DNA of 9,640 nucleotides from an uncultured Oscillospiraceae bacterium. GTDB taxonomy: Bacteria > Bacillota_A > Clostridia > Oscillospirales > Oscillospiraceae. Shown in pieces: positions 1 through 5,905 of this stretch; position 1 is the stretch's first letter; every line of letters starts with the position of its first letter. The notes beneath the pieces were generated by a model. It had not been told where the DNA came from. It was given only the letters and a program-made list of their open reading frames with translations, and made no database searches. The stretch covers positions 1-9,640 of the forward strand of contig CAKUMR010000026.1 of the NCBI GenBank assembly GCA_934667865.1, read 5' to 3'. Position numbers and translations under genes: made by a program.

Positions 1-509
1 GGAATTTTGAATACTATTCCGAAGATCCGCTGCTTTCCGGCAAGCTGGCTGCGGCCATGGTGCGCGGCATCCAGTCCGAGGGCGTTTCTGCCTGCGTCAA
101 GCATTTCAGCGCGAACAACAAGGAAATTAACCGCAAGGGCAGCGATTCCCGCGTGAGCGAGCGCGCTTTGCGGGAGATTTACTTCAAGGGGTTTGAGATC
201 GTCGTGAAGGAAGGCGGCGTCTGGGCAGTGATGACGGCTTATAATCTTCTGAACGGGAGCTACACCTCGGAAAACAAAGAGCTGATCTCCGGAATTTTGC
301 GTGAGGAATGGGAATTTGACGGGCTGGTCGTCACGGACTGGGAGAATTATGCCGAGCATTACGCTGAGGTTCTTGCCGGCAACAACGTGCGGATGCCGCA
401 CGGCAGCCTGCGTCGGCTGCAAAGGGCAATGCAGGAGGGCCTGATCACCCGCGAGGACCTGCTGCCGAATGTCCGCCGCGTACTGCAATTCCTTCTAAGA
501 TTGGACTGA
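1..509 (+). CDS. GH3 family glycoside hydrolase, 3' end only (probable domain-permuted beta-glucosidase)
   Basis: This reading frame is open from the left edge (first full codon at 3) and stops at 507-509, so only the last 168 or so residues are present. The protein is the back half of a glycoside hydrolase family 3 TIM-barrel domain. Visible motifs are NFEYYSEDPLLSGK, the substrate-binding VKHFSANN (Lys-His at 99-104) and GLVVTDW, whose Asp (codon 336-338) is the expected catalytic nucleophile. AGNNVRMP and a short helical tail ending in VRRVLQFLLRLD follow. In conventional GH3 enzymes a C-terminal sandwich domain comes after this barrel. Here the gene simply stops, as in the clostridial permuted GH3 enzymes whose C-domain precedes the N-domain. 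The likely role is removal of terminal beta-linked sugars from oligosaccharides; the exact substrate cannot be read from this piece. A CBM9-like gene follows after 37 bp. The family call is secure; the permutation is inferred. Confidence 0.9.
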   Translation, partial: NFEYYSEDPLLSGKLAAAMVRGIQSEGVSACVKHFSANNKEINRKGSDSRVSERALREIYFKGFEIVVKEGGVWAVMTAYNLLNGSYTSENKELISGILREEWEFDGLVVTDWENYAEHYAEVLAGNNVRMPHGSLRRLQRAMQEGLITREDLLPNVRRVLQFLLRLD

Positions 510-531
510 AAAAGCGGGAAGGATGCAGCGC

Positions 532-539
532 AAAGGAGG
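532..539 (+). promoter_or_regulatory. Ribosome-binding site that decides the start of the CBM9-like gene
   Basis: AAAGGAGG lies 7 bases before the ATG at 547. An in-frame ATG at 523 lies upstream of this site and has only a weak purine run before it, so 547 is the better start. Confidence 0.7.
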
Positions 540-546
540 AAAACAA

Positions 547-1131
547 ATGAAAGAGTATACCGTCCGGAAAGTGCCGGAGAGATTAAGCCCCGAAAGCGAA
601 CGCTGGCTGCAAATCGCGCCGCTTTTCGTCGACTGCTTTCCGTGGCCGGCGTTTGCGGAGAAAATTGCAACGTCTGTAAGACTCGTCAGCACCGCGTTCG
701 GCCTTCTCGTGCATTTTGAAACGGACGAACGGCCGCTTTTTGCGCGTAAGACCGAGGACAATACGCAGGTTTGCGAGGACAGCTGCATGGAGTTCTTCTT
801 TCGCGCGGAAGGCACGCAGAAATATATCAACTTGGAGGTCAATCCGCTGGGTGTTGTCCACGCAGAATTTGACCGCACGCTCATCCCGGTCGGCGCAAAG
901 CAGCTCCGTCTCGTGAGCTGCATCACGCCGGAGAAGTGGATTCTGCAATATGAAGTGCCGTTTTCGTTGATTAAAACGTACTTCGGCAGCGTCGGTGCCT
1001 GCCTTTACGCGAACTTCTACAAATGCGGCGACAAGACAAGTCACCCGCACTATGCCTGTTGGAATCCCGTGGGCGGCGACCGGCCGAATTTTCATCAGCC
1101 GGAAGCCTTCGGGAAGCTCCTGCTTGTTTAG
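547..1131 (+). CDS. Carbohydrate-binding family 9-like (DOMON/CBM9-type) protein
   Basis: This 194-residue protein looks like a single CBM9-like beta-sandwich domain. Recognisable segments are EDSCMEFFF near residue 80, the strand INLEVNPLGVVHAEFDR, and the C-terminal KCGDKTSHPHYACWNPVGG followed by DRPNFHQPEAFGKLLL. That ending is typical of clostridial and Bacteroides 'carbohydrate-binding family 9-like' proteins. CBM9 domains normally bind sugar chain ends and are attached to secreted xylanases. This one stands alone and has no signal peptide or membrane segment, so it would stay in the cytoplasm unless exported by another route. It sits 37 bp behind the GH3 gene and ahead of a strong terminator, so the two probably share a transcript and act on the same glycan. 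The ligand is unknown. Confidence 0.8.
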   Translation: MKEYTVRKVPERLSPESERWLQIAPLFVDCFPWPAFAEKIATSVRLVSTAFGLLVHFETDERPLFARKTEDNTQVCEDSCMEFFFRAEGTQKYINLEVNPLGVVHAEFDRTLIPVGAKQLRLVSCITPEKWILQYEVPFSLIKTYFGSVGACLYANFYKCGDKTSHPHYACWNPVGGDRPNFHQPEAFGKLLLV

Positions 1132-1137
1132 AACCCG

Positions 1138-1178
1138 AAAAGCGCCCCTGCGCGGACAAATCCGCGCAGGGCGCTTTT
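1138..1178 (+). terminator. Intrinsic terminator after the GH3/CBM9-like operon
   Basis: A near-perfect inverted repeat runs from AAAAGCGCC.. at 1138-1156 to ..GGCGCTTTT at 1161-1178. It has a CAAA loop and one bulged C, giving a stem of about 18 bp with a T tail. The A-tract on the left arm means it could also work for minus-strand transcripts. Confidence 0.9.
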
Positions 1179-1224
1179 CACATTGCAGAATTGGAATTTA
1201 ACTCTGTTATTTTGCACCAGAAGA

Positions 1225-1253
1225 TTGCATTTTACGGCTGTATGCAGTATAAT
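1225..1253 (+). promoter_or_regulatory. Sigma-A-type promoter for the adhesin gene
   Basis: TTGCAT at 1225-1230 and a consensus TATAAT at 1248-1253 are separated by 17 bp, so transcription should start near 1260. That gives a leader of about 90 nt before the ATG at 1350. Nothing else lies between here and the upstream terminator. Confidence 0.75.
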
Positions 1254-1273
1254 ATCTCAAATAGAAAGGGAAA

Positions 1274-1343
1274 CGGGCGGAAACGCCCCCTGTTCGCGCC
1301 GTGTTTTTCACGGAAATTTTCAAGCACCTGCATGGGGAGGTGA
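1274..1343 (+). promoter_or_regulatory. Structured 5' leader of the adhesin gene, with a Shine-Dalgarno-pairing hairpin
   Basis: Three small hairpins can be drawn. GGGCG (1275-1279) pairs with CGCCC (1284-1288) around a GAAA tetraloop. CCGTG (1299-1303) pairs with CACGG (1309-1313) around T5. CACCT (1325-1329) pairs with AGGTG (1338-1342). The third would bury most of the GGAGGTGA ribosome-binding site at 1336-1343, which lies 6 bases before the ATG. No known riboswitch class was recognised. The stems are only 5 bp each, so the regulatory role is inference. Confidence 0.4.
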
Positions 1344-1349
1344 CGGCAG

Positions 1350-3689
1350 ATGAAACGAGGATTCCTGCCAAAGGAACTGAAATACATCAAAAAGCATCAG
1401 GCGCAGAGACACTGGTGCGGCTTACTGCTGCTCCTGTGCGCGGCTGTGCTGTTCTCCACCGTCTATGCGCTCGTCTTTCCCGCCATTACGATGGAGGACT
1501 GTCAGATTCCGGAGCACACCCACAGTGAGGCCTGCTACAGCACGGCGGACTCTGCCGCCGATGCAGCCGTGCCGGTCTGCGGGCTTGCTGAGCATAGCCA
1601 CAGCTCCGATGCGCTTCCTTCTTCGGACACGGCGTCACCGGAAGAAGCACGGACGCAGGCGCTGGAAACATACGACAAGCTGACTGACGATGCTGCCCGT
1701 GTTTCAAGCATTTCCGTCAAGGAGATCTCGGACGGCACGGGTCCCTTTGATGCGGACGATGCTGCGGGCAACGACAGTTCGGGACAAAACAGGATCGTGC
1801 GGACCTTTGATACCGTAACGTACCTGTTTGAGGTCCAGATGGACACCTATGACAACAACAGCTATGGTGAGGCGCGGGTCCGGCTGGAGTTTGTCCTGCC
1901 GCTGACCGGGGAGCAGGCGGCCTTTGACCAGTCGGCCATGGCGTGGATGGATCAGACGGACGGCTATGCGCCGGTCCTTACCACGGAAACGAGAACGATT
2001 GACGGGAAGGAAGTACAAGGTCAGGTGCTGACCTGCTATAAGCGCCTGCTTCCTTCCGAGAGCCACCAGTCTGTTGTGCCCGGCGCCTTCGGCGAGAACG
2101 TGACGATTTATGTGAAATCCATGAAAAACGGCGAGCGCTTCGCTCCGATCTTCAGCGCCGCCATGGAATATAGCACTTGGGACGGCGACTGCCCCGAGCA
2201 CGAGCAGCCGGAAAAGGCCTCGGTAACGGCAGACCGGATCACCGTGAGCGCCGCGCCGAAATACAATATCCGCATCGGCTGCTCGTCGACCTATAAGAGC
2301 ACATTTGACTTTGACTCGGGCAATGAGATCGCGCAGGCCTATGGCGGCGGCTACGGCAAGGGGCAGGTGACAGGCCGCGTTGTGAAATACGGCATCGTGC
2401 TCCAGCTCTACAACGACAACGCCTCCAAGGGGCTGCGGGGCATCGAGCTGTCGGACGGCGCGCCGATCGCCTTTGATCTGGAGGTCGGCTCGGAGTACAC
2501 GATCAATCAGCCCAACGAGGGCAGCGGCTATGCGCAGGGGACAAGGATAGACACCACCGCGCAGTATACGCCGCTTTTATGGAGCTGCGACGAGAACAAC
2601 ACGACGAGCTCCGGGCTGACCAACACGGACGGCCGCGTGCTCTATGAAAGCAACGGCTGCGCGCAGGAATGGGCGCCCTATGCCAGAGCGGCCATGGGCA
2701 CAAAGGACAATACCTGCTACGACAGCGGCGCGTGGAGAGCGACGCAGGAGGGCAGTACCATCCATGTGACCGTGTCCGGTTATCAGATCAATGTGGATCA
2801 CCTGCCGACGACAAACGCAGACGGCAATACATACAGAACGGGCGCATACGGCGCGGAGCTGGGCATCGGCTGCTTCTCCGCCGGAGAGCTCTGGCTGGTT
2901 CAGCCCTATAACAGGATCGGTGAAACCAGCGACAATCAGGGGCCGGCGTTTGATGTCGTGTCGCAGTATGGTCAGGGCAAGTTTGACCTCACCGCGCGCG
3001 CGGTCAATATGAAAGTGACGACTCTCAGCGGCGCGGTTTTTGCGGACCCGAACGGCACCAGCAATGCACAGACCAGAAACGATGACGACTGGGACTCCGC
3101 TGGCGTGGAGCTGCGGCTTAACGGCGCGCTCCAGAACCGTGTATCCTATGCCGATCCGTCCAACTGGAATCGCGGCGTCGGTGTGGAAACCAGCCGTGAC
3201 GGACGTGACTTTGCTGCCGTAGGCACGGAGATCCGGCTGCTCGGCGGCTTTACCTACAACCACCGCAATGAGCCGGACGAGCTGCTCTATCTGGGAACCA
3301 ATCTTCTCAAGTTCTATGGAAGCGCCATTGAAGTGCTGGACACTCCGGCGCCGGATTTCATCTTCCTCAACGGCGCGCACGCCAGAGAAACAACGGTTCT
3401 CTATGCAACCAAGAAGGACGGAACGGATTGGGTCAGCGATTACGAGCTGATGCATACCTATGAAGACGACATGGTGTTCTACAGGAACCTGTCGGATATC
3501 CCGTCGGGACATCTGTGTGTCGGGCTGCTCTATTGCTTCAAGGAAGATACGTTCGGACAGATCGGCGAGCCTTACTTCTACTGCCAGACACCTGCCAGAG
3601 TGCGGGAGAATATGGAGCTGGCCGGCAAGTCCTATATTCTGGCGTCCACCTCGCGCGCATGGACAAAATCCATGAAAGCGCCGGCATGA
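1350..3689 (+). CDS. N-terminal part of a frameshifted sortase-anchored surface protein (export signal, no anchor)
   Basis: This frame gives 779 residues starting after a GGAGGTGA ribosome-binding site. Residues 1-21 are basic (KRGFLPKELKYIKKHQ), and residues 22-46 are a hydrophobic segment (WCGLLLLLCAAVLFSTVYAL..) that looks like a long signal peptide or signal anchor. A Cys/His-rich stretch follows at 51-89: Cys51, His56, His58, Cys62, then Cys77, His82, His84. After a low-complexity Asp/Ser/Ala linker comes a beta-rich region with RTFDTVTYLFEVQMDTYDN, a type met in giant clostridial surface proteins. A further extracellular region begins around VTTLSGAVFADPNG. The frame closes with KSMKAPA, four residues of which are out of register with the continuing protein. 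On its own this product would be exported but not attached to the wall. The exact binding target is unknown. Confidence 0.8.
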   Translation: MKRGFLPKELKYIKKHQAQRHWCGLLLLLCAAVLFSTVYALVFPAITMEDCQIPEHTHSEACYSTADSAADAAVPVCGLAEHSHSSDALPSSDTASPEEARTQALETYDKLTDDAARVSSISVKEISDGTGPFDADDAAGNDSSGQNRIVRTFDTVTYLFEVQMDTYDNNSYGEARVRLEFVLPLTGEQAAFDQSAMAWMDQTDGYAPVLTTETRTIDGKEVQGQVLTCYKRLLPSESHQSVVPGAFGENVTIYVKSMKNGERFAPIFSAAMEYSTWDGDCPEHEQPEKASVTADRITVSAAPKYNIRIGCSSTYKSTFDFDSGNEIAQAYGGGYGKGQVTGRVVKYGIVLQLYNDNASKGLRGIELSDGAPIAFDLEVGSEYTINQPNEGSGYAQGTRIDTTAQYTPLLWSCDENNTTSSGLTNTDGRVLYESNGCAQEWAPYARAAMGTKDNTCYDSGAWRATQEGSTIHVTVSGYQINVDHLPTTNADGNTYRTGAYGAELGIGCFSAGELWLVQPYNRIGETSDNQGPAFDVVSQYGQGKFDLTARAVNMKVTTLSGAVFADPNGTSNAQTRNDDDWDSAGVELRLNGALQNRVSYADPSNWNRGVGVETSRDGRDFAAVGTEIRLLGGFTYNHRNEPDELLYLGTNLLKFYGSAIEVLDTPAPDFIFLNGAHARETTVLYATKKDGTDWVSDYELMHTYEDDMVFYRNLSDIPSGHLCVGLLYCFKEDTFGQIGEPYFYCQTPARVRENMELAGKSYILASTSRAWTKSMKAPA

Positions 3690-5605
3690 CGCCGGAGCAG
3701 CTCCCGGATTGGACGAATCCGGACACGAAGCTGTCCGACTTCCCGTCAGGCAGCTACTACAGCGCAAATATCAACGGTTCGACATGGTACGTCAAAACGG
3801 ACTACTCTCAGGCGGCCAGCGGCATCGTGAAGGATCACAACTCCGACTGGCGGCACTGGGGTGACACCCTGCTTGTCATCGGCTATAAGACCGGGATCAC
3901 CAAGACCCTGTGCCAGACCAGTGACAATACGGCCAAGAACACCTATAATCTGGACGCGGAGCAGCGCGTGGTGGACTTCAGACTCCAGCCGAGGACCTAT
4001 TATGATCAGGGCAGCACGCAGTTCAGCCTGACGACGACCGTCACGGTCACGGACACGCTGCCCAGATACCTGACCTACCGCCCCGGCTCTGCCTATTTTG
4101 GCGGTACCTATGTGCAGACCTCGACGAACGGCGGCACACAGGGGATGATCACCGGCGGTACGCTCCGCGAGCCGGACAGCGTGGTCAATAACGCGGACGG
4201 CACCCAGACGCTGGTCTGGGTCATTCCCGATGTGACGGTGGGCGAGACGATGCCTGCGATCTACTATTCTGCCGCCATCGGAAACCGGAACGTACCGGAT
4301 GAGGACGTGTCCACCGGCACGACCAATCTGACCAACAGCGTCCGCATTTCAGCGACGCACGATCTGCGCCAGCCGTCCTTTGAAAACGGCAATTACGCCG
4401 AGGTAGGCCTTGCCGTGACGCGCGGCACAGCCAGCTCCTTCGGCAAGTACAGCAAGCAGAAGCTGGTGGATCCGGACGGCGTGATCGACTATGTGGTCTA
4501 TTTTGACAATAACTCCGCTTCCGGTACGGAGGCAGTGCTGCTGGATGCCATGCCGTATGACACGGTGAACGGAAGCCATTTTGGCGGAACCTACGCCGTG
4601 AACGGCTGGCAGCTGGACGTATCCAAATGTACCGCCGCCGGTTTGCGCCTGTACTACACCATGGATGAGCAGTACAGGGGCGCGACAATCACCTCGCTTG
4701 GCGGCACCGAAGCGGCGAAGAATGTGATTCAGAGCTGGGAAAGCGCGGCGATCGCCTCCGACGGTACGGTCTCGGCCTTCAATGGCAGCCGCCCGGTGGC
4801 GTGGGCCATTCTCGGCAGCCTGTCGGCCAATCAGCGAATCGAGATCAATATGCAGATTCAGCTTAAGCCGGTGCGCTCGGCCGCGGGGAATCAGATAGAG
4901 AATAACTATTATGTAAATGCAGTATCCAGCGGCGATACCGTTGTCTATGTGGAAAATCCCACCGTCAACCGAACGCTGGAGGGCCTGACGTGGTTGGACA
5001 GAAACTTTGACGGCTTGCAGGATTCCGGTGAGGATCGCCTCTCCGGTGTGCAGGTCGCCCTCTGGAAGCTGAAAGACGGCGGAAACGCCGGCAGGGAAGC
5101 GGACTATGAGCCATTCTGCTATTCCGGTACCACGACGCAGATGGTGATCAGGACCGGGAAGCGGGTCAGCTATCTGGCGGGAGAAGCGGGCGTGAGCGAC
5201 TATGAATGGGGCCGCTATCTCTTCACCGATCTTCCTGCCGGGACCTACGCCGTAAAATTCACCCACGGCGAGGAAACACCGGACATTTCCGGGCTGACCG
5301 CTGCGCTGACCAATCAAGGCGGTGCGAGCGAGGATCACCGCGACTCGGACGGCGTTGCGAGCTACGACGCGCAAGGTGCCTTGCAGCAGACCCTGATCCT
5401 TGGCATCGAGCTTCCGCGCGTGGACGAGATGTCCGTCATGAAATTCGAGTCCAGGTATCATGACAGCGGTTTCTATCAGCGGGGCTACGAGCTGCCGGAA
5501 ACCGGCGGCGTTGGCACTCTGCCCTGCATATTGGGCGGCGCGCTGCTGTCCTCTGCGGCGCTGTGCCTGCTGTACTTCCAATGCAAACGTAAAAGAAGAA
5601 CTTAA
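3686..5605 (+). CDS. C-terminal part of the frameshifted surface protein (DUF11-like, SdrD B-like, LPETG anchor)
   Basis: The frame is open from before 3515. The ATG at 3686 overlaps the upstream stop as ATGA, which would allow translational coupling, though no good ribosome-binding site is visible. From 3686 the product is 639 residues. It contains a DUF11-like domain near 4022-4370 (TVTVTDTLPRYLTYRPGSAY), a second such domain near 4460-4950 (DGVIDYVVYFDNN), and an SdrD B-like/Cna-type domain from 4982 (GLTWLDRNFDGLQDSGED, then YLFTDLPAGTYAVKF). The sortase signal LPETG is at 5492-5506, followed by a hydrophobic helix and the basic tail CKRKRRT. It lacks a signal peptide, so alone it would be trapped in the cytoplasm. 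It makes biological sense only as the continuation of 1350-3689. Confidence 0.75.
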   Translation: MTPEQLPDWTNPDTKLSDFPSGSYYSANINGSTWYVKTDYSQAASGIVKDHNSDWRHWGDTLLVIGYKTGITKTLCQTSDNTAKNTYNLDAEQRVVDFRLQPRTYYDQGSTQFSLTTTVTVTDTLPRYLTYRPGSAYFGGTYVQTSTNGGTQGMITGGTLREPDSVVNNADGTQTLVWVIPDVTVGETMPAIYYSAAIGNRNVPDEDVSTGTTNLTNSVRISATHDLRQPSFENGNYAEVGLAVTRGTASSFGKYSKQKLVDPDGVIDYVVYFDNNSASGTEAVLLDAMPYDTVNGSHFGGTYAVNGWQLDVSKCTAAGLRLYYTMDEQYRGATITSLGGTEAAKNVIQSWESAAIASDGTVSAFNGSRPVAWAILGSLSANQRIEINMQIQLKPVRSAAGNQIENNYYVNAVSSGDTVVYVENPTVNRTLEGLTWLDRNFDGLQDSGEDRLSGVQVALWKLKDGGNAGREADYEPFCYSGTTTQMVIRTGKRVSYLAGEAGVSDYEWGRYLFTDLPAGTYAVKFTHGEETPDISGLTAALTNQGGASEDHRDSDGVASYDAQGALQQTLILGIELPRVDEMSVMKFESRYHDSGFYQRGYELPETGGVGTLPCILGGALLSSAALCLLYFQCKRKRRT

Positions 5606-5610
5606 ACAGC

Positions 5611-5642
5611 AGCGCCCGGTTCGGTGGAACCGGGCGCTTTTC
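5611..5642 (+). terminator. Intrinsic terminator after the adhesin gene
   Basis: A perfect 12-bp stem, AGCGCCCGGTTC (5611-5622) with GAACCGGGCGCT (5627-5638), closes on a GGTG loop. TTT follows it. Confidence 0.9.
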
Positions 5643-5677
5643 TGCCCGAATTTCGCTGATTTTATGGAGATTTTCTA

Positions 5678-5706
5678 TTGAAAAGCCAATCCATGTGTGC
5701 TACAAT
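5678..5706 (+). promoter_or_regulatory. Strong extended -10 promoter upstream of the reductase/membrane/hydrolase cassette
   Basis: TTGAAA (5678-5683) and TACAAT (5701-5706) are 17 bp apart, and an extended -10 TGC sits immediately before TACAAT. Transcription should begin near 5713. The first gene starts at 5906, leaving an unusually long leader of about 190 nt. Confidence 0.75.
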
Positions 5707-5717
5707 GTGACCGGATA

Positions 5718-5787
5718 GACCGCTGCGGTCATTTTTGTGATCGATTTGCGGCGGTTGAAGATGGAAAGCTGCGGCAGCGCGGCTTTT
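5718..5787 (+). ncRNA. Candidate leader RNA or small RNA ending in a terminator-like hairpin
   Basis: Within the leader, ACCGCTGC (5719-5726) can pair with GCGGCGGT (5748-5755). Alternatively GACCG (5718-5722) pairs with CGGTC (5726-5730) just before a T5 run. AAAGCTGCG (5765-5773) pairs with CGCGGCTTT (5778-5786, one G-U) around a GCAG loop and runs into TTTT (5784-5787). With the promoter at 5678-5706 this would give a transcript of about 75 nt, or an attenuator in front of the cassette. No known RNA family was recognised, and the T tract is short. A 14-codon ORF (5761-5805) also lies here but has no ribosome-binding site. Confidence 0.35.
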
Positions 5788-5798
5788 CAAATGAATAC

Positions 5799-5818
5799 TA
5801 GTTAGCGGACGCTAACCA
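5799..5818 (+). promoter_or_regulatory. Palindromic operator-like site (GTTAGC-N4-GCTAAC)
   Basis: TAGTTAGCGGACGCTAACCA contains GTTAGC (5801-5806) and its exact complement GCTAAC (5811-5816). The shape and spacing resemble sites bound by TetR/AcrR-family repressors in clostridia. No regulator gene is in the window. It lies about 90 nt downstream of the predicted transcription start, so if it works at DNA level it would act as a roadblock or serve an unseen promoter. It could also simply fold as RNA. Confidence 0.4.
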
Positions 5819-5892
5819 TCTGCGCACCTGCCCCTTTCGGGGAGATTGACAGGGAGGATTCTCACGGCGGCAGCGGCAGCGGACGCTTAAAA

Positions 5893-5898
5893 TGGAGG
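5893..5898 (+). promoter_or_regulatory. Ribosome-binding site of the reductase gene
   Basis: TGGAGG lies 7 bases before the ATG at 5906 and supports that start. An earlier GGGAGGA at 5852-5858 has no start codon at a usable distance. Confidence 0.7.
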
Positions 5899-5905
5899 CA
5901 TACGG

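Larger units (their letters stand above)
1350..5605 (+). pseudogene. Reconstructed full-length LPXTG-anchored surface adhesin, interrupted by a one-base frameshift
   Basis: Two long frames, 1350-3689 and the one ending at 5605, together make one surface protein of about 1,418 residues. The first supplies the export signal and N-terminal regions; the second supplies DUF11-like and SdrD B-like domains and the LPETG anchor. Sequence continuity places the switch between 3663 and 3675: the first frame reads SRAWTKSM, then the second reads ESAGMTPEQLPDW. Going from the first to the second needs a -1 shift, that is, one base has been lost relative to an intact parent. There is one promoter upstream and one terminator downstream. 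Either this is a truly broken gene, a sequencing or assembly error in AAAA (3665-3668), or ribosomal slippage. Confidence 0.75.

Noticed and set aside
3515..3685. Earlier start (3515 or 3659) for the second adhesin fragment
   Set aside because: The translation before about 3674 is an out-of-frame reading of the first fragment and does not resemble a surface protein; no ribosome-binding site supports either ATG.
2577..3767. Minus-strand open frame of 396 codons, and a similar one at 4349-5581
   Set aside because: Both are antisense to the adhesin, have no ribosome-binding site or recognisable domain, and follow from the codon bias of the plus-strand gene.
5761..5805. 14-codon ORF that could be a leader peptide
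   Set aside because: It has no ribosome-binding site and no run of a single amino acid codon as expected for attenuation; it overlaps the terminator-like hairpin.
5846..5851. Consensus -35 TTGACA inside the cassette leader
   Set aside because: No acceptable -10 hexamer is found 16-18 bp downstream (the region reads GGCAGC).
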